In this document: positions 57,820-64,000 of the stretch, one piece after another
How the letters are laid out: each line of letters starts with the position of its first letter
Position numbering within the stretch: position 1 is the stretch's first letter
Assembly (NCBI GenBank): GCA_930633525.1
Contig: CAKNFP010000001.1
Coordinates: 908,001 to 972,000, forward strand
Length of the DNA: 64,000 nt
Reading direction: 5' to 3'
From: Hyphomicrobiales bacterium
GTDB taxonomy: Bacteria > Pseudomonadota > Alphaproteobacteria > Rhizobiales > Beijerinckiaceae
Notes under the pieces: model-generated
What the model saw: the letters and a program-made list of their open reading frames with translations, nothing else
Databases searched by the model: none
What the model was told of the DNA's origin: nothing
Made by a program: the position numbers and the translations under genes

Positions 57820-59103
57820 CTAGAAATATCCATCCACGAGATGGGCGGCTTGCGCTCCCACCTCGTAAAAAATCTCCTTGGCCTGACGCAGTGGCTGGGC
57901 TGCCGGGTCGGTGACCGGCAGGGGCAGGTCGGCCTCGGCGATGCCGCCTGCGATATGTTCCGCGAGCACATAGCCGAAGACCGTTCCGGGGGCGATGCCA
58001 CGGCCGTTATAGCCGCTGAAGCTGATCACGTTTTCAGCAAGCTTGTGGAAGCGGGGCAGGTTGTCGGCGGTCGTGCCGATCTGCCCGCACCACAGGCTTT
58101 CAAAGCCGACGTCCTTGAGCTGCGGAAACAGCTTGCCGAGGGAGCGCCGGGCCCAGGCTTCATGCACGGCGCGGCCAGTACCACGCAAAGCGCCGACGCT
58201 GCCGAACACCAGACGCCCGGCGCGATCGAAGCGGAACGAACTCAGGATCTGCCGCGTGTCCCAGGCGCCCTGGCGCTCCGGCAATATGCTCTGCTGCAGC
58301 TCCTGGGTGAGCGGCGCCGTCGCCATGTTGAAATAGGGCAGGTGCACGAGCTCGTGGCGGATCGCGGGCCAGGGCCCGTGAGTATAGGCGTTGGTGGCCA
58401 CCACGATCCAGTCGGCGCGGATCGACGACTGGGGCGTGCGAATCGTCCAGCGCGGGCCCGCGCGCTCGGTGCTGGTGACGGGACTTGCCGTGTAGATCGT
58501 GGCGCCGGCCTTGATCGCGGCGTCGGCGAGGCCCCGGACATAGGCGAGCGGCTGGATCGTTCCAGCCCGGCGGTCCAGAAGGGCGCCCGCATAGGCATTG
58601 GACCCGACGAGGCGTGCAGTCTCCTCCGCGCCAAGCATCGTCACGGGTGCGCCGCGTGCCTGCCATTGGTCCGCGCGCTGCTGGATTTCCTCCAGGCCCT
58701 TGCTCCCGACGGCGCAATGGAGCGTGCCCGCCTTCACAAGCTCGCAATCGATGTCGTTGTTCTCGATCATCGCATAGACGAGCCGAGGCGCATCGCCCAG
58801 GAGGGTCAGCAGACGTTCGCCGTAGTCCGCGCCCAGGGCCGCGGGGAGAGCCGACGGCATGACCCACATGCCGGCGTTGACGAGCCCGACATTGCGGCCC
58901 GAGCCGCCGAAGCCGATCTCATGTTCCTCGAGGACCACGACCTTGGCGCCGCCGCGGGCGAGACGGAAGGCGCAGGAGAGGCCCGTGAAGCCCCCTCCGA
59001 TGACGACGACATCCGCCTCGAAGGCGCCTTGCGCGGCGGACGTCACTGGCGCCGGTGGCGCCGTAGTCTCCCACAAGCCGTGGGATTGCGGGTTACTCAG
59101 CAT
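57820..59103 (-). CDS. FAD-dependent (DAO-family) oxidoreductase
   Basis: The 427-residue protein has a typical FAD site ADVVVIGGGFTGLSCAFRLA near residue 30, then GGSGRNVGLVNAGMW and the C-terminal VISFSGYNGRGIAPGTVFG. The pattern is that of D-amino-acid/glycine/gamma-glutamylputrescine oxidases; the substrate is an amine of unknown identity. It lies between ispE and ispB, apart from element E1, on the minus strand, with no obvious metabolic link. Confidence 0.9.
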   Translation of the reverse strand: MLSNPQSHGLWETTAPPAPVTSAAQGAFEADVVVIGGGFTGLSCAFRLARGGAKVVVLEEHEIGFGGSGRNVGLVNAGMWVMPSALPAALGADYGERLLTLLGDAPRLVYAMIENNDIDCELVKAGTLHCAVGSKGLEEIQQRADQWQARGAPVTMLGAEETARLVGSNAYAGALLDRRAGTIQPLAYVRGLADAAIKAGATIYTASPVTSTERAGPRWTIRTPQSSIRADWIVVATNAYTHGPWPAIRHELVHLPYFNMATAPLTQELQQSILPERQGAWDTRQILSSFRFDRAGRLVFGSVGALRGTGRAVHEAWARRSLGKLFPQLKDVGFESLWCGQIGTTADNLPRFHKLAENVISFSGYNGRGIAPGTVFGYVLAEHIAGGIAEADLPLPVTDPAAQPLRQAKEIFYEVGAQAAHLVDGYF

Positions 59104-59109
59104 GAGTGG

Positions 59110-60126
59110 TCAGTGGGCGCGTGCGATACAGAAATCGACGGTGTCGAGCAGCGCCCGGCGCATGGGGCTGTCCTGGAAAAGCTCCAGCGCATCGCGGGCC
59201 ATCGCGCCGTAGTGGCGTGCGCGCTCGATGGTGTCCTCCAGCGCCCGGTGACGGCGCATGATCGCGATGGCCGTATCGAGGTCGCCCTCGTTGACCTCGC
59301 CCTGTTCAAGCGTCCGGCGCCAGAATTCGCGCTCCTCGTTGGTGCCGCGGCGGAAGGAGAGCACGACGGGCAGCGTGATCTTGCCCTCGCGGAAATCGTC
59401 TCCGACATTCTTGCCGAGCGCGTCGGAGGTGCTGCCATAGTCGAGCGCATCGTCGACGAGCTGGAAGGCTATGCCGAGGTTGGTGCCGTAGCTGCGGCAG
59501 GCGGCGCGTTCGGCCTTCGGGCGATCCGCGATGATCGGGCCGACCTCCGCCGCCGCCGCGAAGAGCGCGGCCGTTTTCGCCCGCACGACCGCGAGATAAT
59601 CGTCCTCGGTGGTGGCGGTGTTCTTGGCGGCCGAGATCTGCCAGACCTCGCCTTCCGCAATGACCGCCGCGGCATTGGCCAGGACGCCGAGCGCCTCAAG
59701 CGAGCCGACCTCGACCATCATCTTGAAGGCCTGGCCGAGAAGGAAATCACCGACGAGCACACTCGCCTCGTTCCCCCACAGCATGCGGGCGGCGAGCTTG
59801 CCACGGCGCATGTCACTCTCGTCGACGACATCGTCGTGCAGGAGGGTGGCCGTGTGCATGAACTCCACGCTGGCCGCGAGCTTGATGTCGCCGTCGCCCT
59901 TGTAGCCTGCGAGCAGGGCCGTCGCGAGCGTGAGCATGGGTCTGAGGCGTTTGCCGCCGGATGAAATGAGGTGGTTCGCCACCTCCGGGATCATCGTGAC
60001 ATCCGATCCCGTGCGCGACAGGATGAGGGTGTTCACACGTTCCATGCGGCCAGCGACAAGATGGATTAGCCCATCGATGCTGCCACGCTCATCCGACTTT
60101 TCCTCGAAGGGGACGACGACGCCCAC
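59110..60126 (-). CDS. ispB: Polyprenyl (octaprenyl/decaprenyl) diphosphate synthase
   Basis: This trans-prenyltransferase makes the side chain of ubiquinone. The 338-residue protein has the first aspartate-rich motif in LLHDDVVDESDMRRG near residue 100, the second in AFQLVDDALDY, and GGKRLRPML for substrate binding. I chose the GTG at 60126, preceded by GGAGGG at 6 bases and giving the N terminus GVVVPFEEK seen in relatives; the frame upstream to 60324 is not family-like. It overlaps no gene and follows the FAD oxidase by 6 bases. Confidence 0.93.
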   Translation of the reverse strand: MGVVVPFEEKSDERGSIDGLIHLVAGRMERVNTLILSRTGSDVTMIPEVANHLISSGGKRLRPMLTLATALLAGYKGDGDIKLAASVEFMHTATLLHDDVVDESDMRRGKLAARMLWGNEASVLVGDFLLGQAFKMMVEVGSLEALGVLANAAAVIAEGEVWQISAAKNTATTEDDYLAVVRAKTAALFAAAAEVGPIIADRPKAERAACRSYGTNLGIAFQLVDDALDYGSTSDALGKNVGDDFREGKITLPVVLSFRRGTNEEREFWRRTLEQGEVNEGDLDTAIAIMRRHRALEDTIERARHYGAMARDALELFQDSPMRRALLDTVDFCIARAH

Positions 60127-60338
60127 GATTCGGCCCTCCACACGATACGCTTGAGTGCCGGGCGGAAAACGCAACCGGCGCCGCCGACCATGCACGCCGA
60201 TGACGCTCGCCGCAACCATCCGCTTTGCCACAACCCCCGCCGGTCCCGGCAGAAAGGTGGATTTTCTGAGGATTATGGTCTCGCGACACGCAGGAATTGG
60301 CTGACGACAGGGCCGTGTGGACATGCCACAAGGTTGTG

Positions 60339-60563
60339 ATGATCGAACTCATCCGCACCAATGACATCGTTCTTCTGGGCGCCGTCGAGGCCTTCCTTAA
60401 GGAGGCTGGAATCCATGTTTTCGTTGCAGACGGGTATATGAGCGTCCTCGAAGGATCGGTCGGGGCCTTGCAGCGCCGCCTGCTTGTCGCCGCAGACCAG
60501 GCGGAGGAGGCGCGGCAATTGCTGCGCGAGGCCGGTTTTGGCGGAGAGCTGCGTGTCGACTGA
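60339..60563 (+). CDS. DUF2007 small protein
   Basis: The 74-residue protein has the DUF2007 pattern IELIRTNDIVLLGAVEAFLKEAGI then VLEGSVGALQRRLLVAADQAEEARQLLREAG, a ferredoxin-like fold seen in putative signal-transduction proteins. ATG 60339 has an AAGG upstream. It overlaps the methyltransferase start by 11 bases, so the two are probably co-translated. Confidence 0.88.
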   Translation: MIELIRTNDIVLLGAVEAFLKEAGIHVFVADGYMSVLEGSVGALQRRLLVAADQAEEARQLLREAGFGGELRVD

Positions 60564-61362
60564 GGCGAGGCGGGAGCCGGGAGCGCCCTTGGGCGCAGAC
60601 GGTTTGACCGACAACGCGCTGAGCGTGGATGCCCTTTTCGGTGGGCGCCTCACTCTGACGCAACCGCGCAAGGGGCACCGAGCCGGGACGGATGCGGTGC
60701 TGCTGGCCGCCGCGGCCGGCGATGTCGGCGCCGGCACCCTCGTCGATCTCGGCGCCGGCGTCGGTACGGTCGGGCTTGCCATCGCGGCGCGTTCGCCTTT
60801 GGCCCGCGCCGTGCTTGTGGAGAGCGAAGCCGGGCTCGCGTCCCTCGCCAGGCACAATGGCTCCGCCAACGGGCTCGACGGCAGGGTCGGCGTGATCGAA
60901 GCGGATGTGCTCGCGCCGGCAAGGACCCGTCACGCCGCCGGGCTTGTCTCGGCGATGGCGGATCTCGTGGTGACCAATCCGCCCTTCTACGCGCCGGGCC
61001 GTTTCCGGACCTCGCCCGATGCAAGCCGCAGCCGCGCCCATGCGATGGACGACGGTCTGCTTGACCCCTGGGTGCGAACAGCCGCCGACATTCTGAAGCC
61101 ACGCGGACGGCTCGTAATGATCCATCGTGCCGATGCCGTCGCCTTGATCTTGTCCGCCCTGGCGGGGCGTTTCGGTGCGGTGTCGCTGATGCCGGTGCAT
61201 CCGCGCGACGGCGAGGCGGCCGTGCGCGTGCTCGTGGCGGCGATCAAAGGCAGCCGCGCTCCCCTGCGCCTGATGCCCGGCATCATCCTGCATACGCCGG
61301 GCGGCGGATTCACCGCCGAGATGGAGGCGGTGAACCGCGGGATTGCCTTGCTGACGCTGTAA
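60553..61362 (+). CDS. N6-adenine tRNA methyltransferase-like protein
   Basis: The 269-residue protein is a class I SAM methyltransferase of the TrmN6/YfiC type (tRNA1Val A37-N6): LVDLGAGVGTVGLAIAARS for SAM, LVVTNPPFYAPG near residue 138 for the adenine base. The start is a GTG at 60553 with GGAGA upstream; the frame further up belongs to DUF2007. Its stop codon directly abuts the stop of the convergent small protein at 61363. Confidence 0.9.
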   Translation: MSTEARREPGAPLGADGLTDNALSVDALFGGRLTLTQPRKGHRAGTDAVLLAAAAGDVGAGTLVDLGAGVGTVGLAIAARSPLARAVLVESEAGLASLARHNGSANGLDGRVGVIEADVLAPARTRHAAGLVSAMADLVVTNPPFYAPGRFRTSPDASRSRAHAMDDGLLDPWVRTAADILKPRGRLVMIHRADAVALILSALAGRFGAVSLMPVHPRDGEAAVRVLVAAIKGSRAPLRLMPGIILHTPGGGFTAEMEAVNRGIALLTL

Positions 61363-61785
61363 TCAGCGGTAGCTCGGGCTTCGATCGCGCCCGAAAGGTG
61401 GCAGGGTAGGCGGTGTGATGCTGATTATGGGACGCTGCCGCTCCTGCCGATCCAGGCGATCGCCACGCCGGGGGGCATCGAAGCGGGTCGGCTGATCGCG
61501 CCCGTTGAAGTCGCGCTCGCGCGCGTCGCGTCGGTCGCCGCGTCGGGGTCCATCGAAGCGGGTCGGTTGCTCGCGTCCGTTGAAGTCGCGCTCGCGTGTG
61601 TTGCGGCGATCGAAGTGATCTCGGTTGTCTTGACGATTGTCAAAGCCGCGCCCATCAAATTGCGCGAGAGCCGGACCGCCAGAGGCGGGTTGGCGAGGCG
61701 CGGCCTCTACCTGCGCAAAGGGAAGGACGAAGGCGAACATGGCGGCAGTGCCGCCCAGCCGCGTGGCAAGAGCAAGATTTTTCAT
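61363..61785 (-). CDS. Small basic secreted protein with a 25-residue tandem repeat
   Basis: The 140-residue protein has a signal peptide (LALATRLGGTAAMFAFVLPFAQVEA) and an Asp/Arg-rich mature part. A 25-residue unit ending GDRxD, around ERDFNGRDQPTRFDAPRRGD, occurs twice at residues 63-87 and 88-112. No Cys. An AAGGAATATTCC site supports ATG 61785. I do not recognise the family. Confidence 0.75.
   Translation of the reverse strand: MKNLALATRLGGTAAMFAFVLPFAQVEAAPRQPASGGPALAQFDGRGFDNRQDNRDHFDRRNTRERDFNGREQPTRFDGPRRGDRRDARERDFNGRDQPTRFDAPRRGDRLDRQERQRPIISITPPTLPPFGRDRSPSYR
61450..61599 (-). repeat. 75-bp coding tandem repeat (two copies)
   Basis: Two in-frame 75-bp copies encode the 25-residue units of the small secreted protein; they differ at a few bases. 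Confidence 0.85.
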
Positions 61786-61817
61786 TGGAATATTCCTTCG
61801 GGCAATGGAGGGCGCGC

Positions 61818-62177
61818 TTAGCGACAGCGGCACAGCGGCGCGGCGCGTTTCAGCAGCACAGGACGGGACGGGACCGTCTGGTAGATCACCCGCAGGCGCT
61901 GCCTTGGCACGAGAACGATGGGCCGCGGCCGGGGGCGATAGGTTTGGAAACGATAGGGGCGATGCCCGTACCAGCCCGGACGGGGCATGGGCCGGGGGTG
62001 AACCCGATGTCCGATTGGTCCCATGCGATAGTGGCCAGGCCCAAACTGGGCTCTGACAATGTCCGAAGGGCCGGACAGGTTAGCCAGAGGTGCAAGTGGC
62101 GCGGCAAAAGTGGTGGAACCTGCCGTAACGGCGATGCCCGCCCCCATAATCAAGGCAAAGAACAAGGACTTGGTCAT
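61818..62177 (-). CDS. Small basic secreted protein
   Basis: The 119-residue protein has a signal peptide (TKSLFFALIMGAGIAVTAGSTTFA) and a mature region rich in Arg, Pro, His and Tyr, with the palindromic-looking RPRPRPIVLVPRQRLRV. It ends CRCR. The GGGGA ribosome site and ATG 62177 are clear. Located 32 bases upstream of the repeat-bearing protein on the same strand; both are secreted, small and basic, so they may be related or co-expressed. Family unknown. Confidence 0.72.
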   Translation of the reverse strand: MTKSLFFALIMGAGIAVTAGSTTFAAPLAPLANLSGPSDIVRAQFGPGHYRMGPIGHRVHPRPMPRPGWYGHRPYRFQTYRPRPRPIVLVPRQRLRVIYQTVPSRPVLLKRAAPLCRCR

Positions 62178-62356
62178 TACAATATCCCCACGCGTACAAG
62201 CGCCGGTGCGGCAGGGCGATGCCAACTGGCTTAGCCCGATGCAATCAGCGCGTGTGCCGTGAACTGATATTTCCCCATGGTTGTTCCTTGCTGCCGTCGG
62301 GATTGCGTGCGTTGCGAGTAAACAAGGGGCGGGCGGCAGAACTTGCGATGTTGCTT

Positions 62357-62520
62357 CCCCAATCCCTTATGCGTCCCCGTGAAGGGGAGGGGCGTATTCC
62401 ACGTCGAGACTTCTCTAAAACGCATCAGCGCTCCAAAAGCGTTCCGATACCAAAAGTGCGATGGACGAAGCTCTACGCCGCCACACCCTTCCCCCCAGTG
62501 GGGAGGGGCAAGGGGTGGGG
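62357..62520. repeat. C-rich inverted-repeat element E2
   Basis: A 164-bp element with diverged arms: 62357-62394 and 62484-62520, the same C-rich/G-rich order as E1 and E3 but with several changes (for example CGTGAA and CAGTG loops). It precedes glyQ. Confidence 0.75.
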
Positions 62521-62564
62521 GCATCGGCCCAGGGGCATCTGCTTGGGGTGGAGTTGGCGTGGGC

Positions 62565-62600
62565 TTGACCAATGGGGAGTTGACCAATGGGGAGTTGACT
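62565..62600 (+). repeat. 15-bp tandem repeat (2.4 copies) upstream of glyQ
   Basis: TTGACCAATGGGGAG occurs at 62565-62579 and 62580-62594, then TTGACTTGG starts a third. Each copy begins with a TTGAC promoter-like hexamer. Confidence 0.9.
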
Positions 62601-62622
62601 TGGTCGAACCCACGGCTAGGGT
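62595..62622 (+). promoter_or_regulatory. Candidate glyQ promoter
   Basis: TTGACT (62595-62600), 16 bases, TAGGGT (62617-62622), about 50 bases before the glyQ start. The -10 is poor (four of six would be generous), so this is tentative. Confidence 0.3.
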
Positions 62623-62672
62623 GCGCCGGCTTCCCCGAAGCGTCCCTTTCTCAAAGCGTGCAAGGCCCGGCG

Positions 62673-63608
62673 ATGAACGCGCCCGACTTCATGAACCCGA
62701 CGCGCTCCTTCCAGGGGCTTATCCTGACGCTGCAGCAGTTCTGGGCGGCCCAGGGCTGCGCCATCCTGCAGCCCTACGACATGGAAGTCGGCGCGGGCAC
62801 TTTCCATCCGGCGACGACGCTGCGCGCGCTCGGGCCGAAGCCGTGGAAGGCCGCCTACGTGCAGCCTTCGCGCCGGCCGAAGGACGGCCGCTATGGTGAG
62901 AACCCCAACCGCCTGCAGCATTACTACCAGTTCCAGGTCATCCTGAAGCCCAACCCGCCGAACCTGCAGGAGCTCTATCTCGCCTCGCTCCAGGCGATCG
63001 GCGTCGACCAGGCGCTGCACGACATCCGCTTCGTGGAGGACGACTGGGAAAGCCCGACGCTCGGCGCCTGGGGACTGGGCTGGGAATGCTGGTGCGATGG
63101 CATGGAGGTGTCGCAGTTCACGTACTTCCAGCAGGTCGCGGGCTTCGAATGCGCGCCGGTCGCCGGTGAGCTGACCTATGGGCTCGAGCGCCTCGCCATG
63201 TATGTGCAGGGCGTCGAGAACGTCTACGACCTCAATTTCAATGGCCGCACCGGCGCCGAGAAGGTCACCTATGGCGACGTGTTCCTGCAGGCCGAGCAGG
63301 AATACTCGCGGCACAATTTCGAATATGCCGATACCGAACTGCTGTTCCGGCATTTCCGTGACGCCGAGGCCGAGTGCAAGCGCCTCCTCGATTTCGGCGA
63401 ACCGGAGGCAGGTGCCAATGATGGGCGCCACAAGCTCGCCCTGCCTGCCTATGATCAGTGCATCAAGGCGAGCCACGTCTTCAACCTGCTCGACGCGCGC
63501 GGCGTGATCTCCGTCACCGAGCGCCAGAGCTATATCCTGCGCGTGCGCGAACTGGCGAAGGCCTGCGGCGCGGCCTGGCTCAAGACGGAAGGTGGCGGGG
63601 CGGCCTGA
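62673..63608 (+). CDS. glyQ: Glycyl-tRNA synthetase alpha subunit
   Basis: GlyQ is the catalytic subunit of the bacterial alpha2beta2 glycyl-tRNA synthetase. The 311-residue protein has [40 protein letters not shown], the class II motif [20 protein letters not shown] and [15 protein letters not shown]. The start is ATG 62673. The beta gene glyS usually follows directly; here a repeat element and the DUF559 gene come first, and glyS is not in the window. Confidence 0.96.
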   Translation: MNAPDFMNPTRSFQGLILTLQQFWAAQGCAILQPYDMEVGAGTFHPATTLRALGPKPWKAAYVQPSRRPKDGRYGENPNRLQHYYQFQVILKPNPPNLQELYLASLQAIGVDQALHDIRFVEDDWESPTLGAWGLGWECWCDGMEVSQFTYFQQVAGFECAPVAGELTYGLERLAMYVQGVENVYDLNFNGRTGAEKVTYGDVFLQAEQEYSRHNFEYADTELLFRHFRDAEAECKRLLDFGEPEAGANDGRHKLALPAYDQCIKASHVFNLLDARGVISVTERQSYILRVRELAKACGAAWLKTEGGGAA

Positions 63609-63618
63609 GGCGGGGCGG

Positions 63619-63772
63619 CCCCACCCCTTACCCCTCCCCGCAAGGGGGAGGGGCGCGATCCGCGTCGCGAATTCCCGATAGCGGATTGGTCTTCCCGACA
63701 CGCTATGCCTGAGCCTATGATCTCCAACGCTACCTCGCCCCTCCCCCTTGCGGGGAGGGGTAAGGGGTGGGG
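63619..63772. repeat. Perfect C-rich inverted-repeat element E3
   Basis: A 154-bp element with two perfect 37-bp inverted repeats at 63619-63655 and 63736-63772. Each arm contains a CCCCTCCCC/GGGGGAGGGG hairpin with a GCAA loop. It begins 11 bases after the glyQ stop and ends 21 bases before the DUF559 start codon. Confidence 0.92.
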
Positions 63773-63793
63773 ATGCCCATTGGGGGATGGGTT

Positions 63794-64000
63794 ATGGATG
63801 GGGCAAAGTCCAGCCGCGCGCGGGCGCGCGAATTGCGGCACAACCAGACCGAGGCGGAAAAGGAATTGTGGTGGCATCTGCGCCGCAAGCTGCCGCTCAT
63901 CGGCACACATTTCCGCAGGCAGGTCGGCATCGGGCCCTATATCGCGGATTTCGCCGCGTATGGCCTGAGGCTGGTGATCGAACTCGACGGCAGCCAGCAC
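63794..64000 (+). CDS. DUF559 (Vsr-like) endonuclease-domain protein, truncated by the window
   Basis: The visible 69 codons start at ATG 63794 and match the DUF559 N-terminal pattern: RELRHNQTEAEKELWWHLR, THFRRQVGIGPYIADF and LVIELDGSQH, the last with the acidic residues of a PD-(D/E)xK/Vsr-type fold. The protein would be about 110-130 residues. Its start lies right behind element E3. DUF559 genes in Hyphomicrobiales often sit in such repeats. Function is not established. Confidence 0.85.
   Translation, partial: MDGAKSSRARARELRHNQTEAEKELWWHLRRKLPLIGTHFRRQVGIGPYIADFAAYGLRLVIELDGSQH

Larger units (their letters stand above)
62178..62672. other. 495-bp intergenic region upstream of glyQ
   Basis: No gene is visible. 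It contains element E2 (62357-62520), a 15-bp tandem repeat (62565-62600) and a possible promoter (62595-62622), listed separately. Confidence 0.6.

Noticed and set aside
60127..60324. N-terminal extension of ispB to 404 residues
   Set aside because: GTG at 60126 has GGAGGG at the right spacing and gives the conserved N terminus.

Overview
This window reads as a GC-rich chromosomal segment of an alphaproteobacterium of the order Hyphomicrobiales (Rhizobiales). The evidence is a CcrM-type GANTC adenine methyltransferase, the mutY / DUF721 / DsbA / smc block, a split-F0 ATP synthase operon (atpI-B-E-F'-F with a divergent b' subunit), the coxB-coxA-ctaB-coxF-ctaG-coxC-DUF983-surf1 block, an IalB-family protein, a class of glutamate-cysteine ligase typical of Alphaproteobacteria, and small DUF1127 and Flp-type proteins. 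I cannot name genus or species. No rRNA, tRNA, CRISPR array, prophage or recognisable insertion sequence was seen.

Layout. 1-9.0 kb: a small secreted protein, rsmE and gshA, a MarR-GNAT fusion regulator with a palindromic operator next to its start, an orphan Flp pilin, a LysR regulator divergent from a DUF1127 protein, a Kef-type antiporter and a HAD hydrolase. 9.0-12.8 kb: ispH-thrB-rnhA then ccrM. 12.9-17.9 kb: a CynX-like MFS exporter with a GntR regulator, mutY, DUF721, a DsbA-like thioredoxin. 18.0-21.5 kb: smc. 21.5-24.3 kb: the F0 operon behind a good sigma-70 type promoter and ended by a 16-bp perfect hairpin. 24.4-26.4 kb: gcvT-gcvH on the other strand under a tandem glycine riboswitch, with no gcvP in the window. 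26.5-31.6 kb: a lipoprotein, then an accessory islet with an AT-rich leader and two large fusion enzymes, methyltransferase-glycosyltransferase and GT4-GT2. 31.6-39.4 kb: ialB divergent from the aa3 cytochrome oxidase and its assembly factors. 39.5-45.9 kb: thrC (TTG start), an M16 peptidase, a GNAT gene broken by one amber codon, and a membrane PAS-GGDEF-EAL protein. 46-52.6 kb: yqgE, a DsbD-N-like protein, a 1-Cys peroxiredoxin, rnhB, a VOC protein, a radical SAM protein, a small glycosyltransferase-like protein and a family-4-like uracil glycosylase lacking two iron-sulfur cysteines. 53-60.6 kb: ETF-QO, a TPR protein, ispE, a FAD oxidase, ispB, DUF2007. 60.5-64 kb: an N6-adenine methyltransferase, two small basic secreted proteins, glyQ, and the start of a DUF559 endonuclease-like gene running off the window.

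Functionally the window is mostly core metabolism: respiration (Cox, ETF-QO, ATP synthase F0), isoprenoid and quinone supply (ispH, ispE, ispB), heme O, threonine synthesis (thrB, thrC), glycine cleavage, thiol chemistry (gshA, dsbA, peroxiredoxin), DNA maintenance (mutY, ccrM, smc, two RNases H, uracil glycosylase). The accessory signals that most deserve attention are (i) three dispersed, about 150-bp elements bounded by about 37-bp C-rich inverted repeats, one of them perfect and lying directly in front of the DUF559 gene, (ii) the two-gene multi-domain glycan-modifying islet, (iii) palindromes that look like operators upstream of the MarR-GNAT gene, ccrM and coxB, and (iv) the amber-interrupted acetyltransferase.
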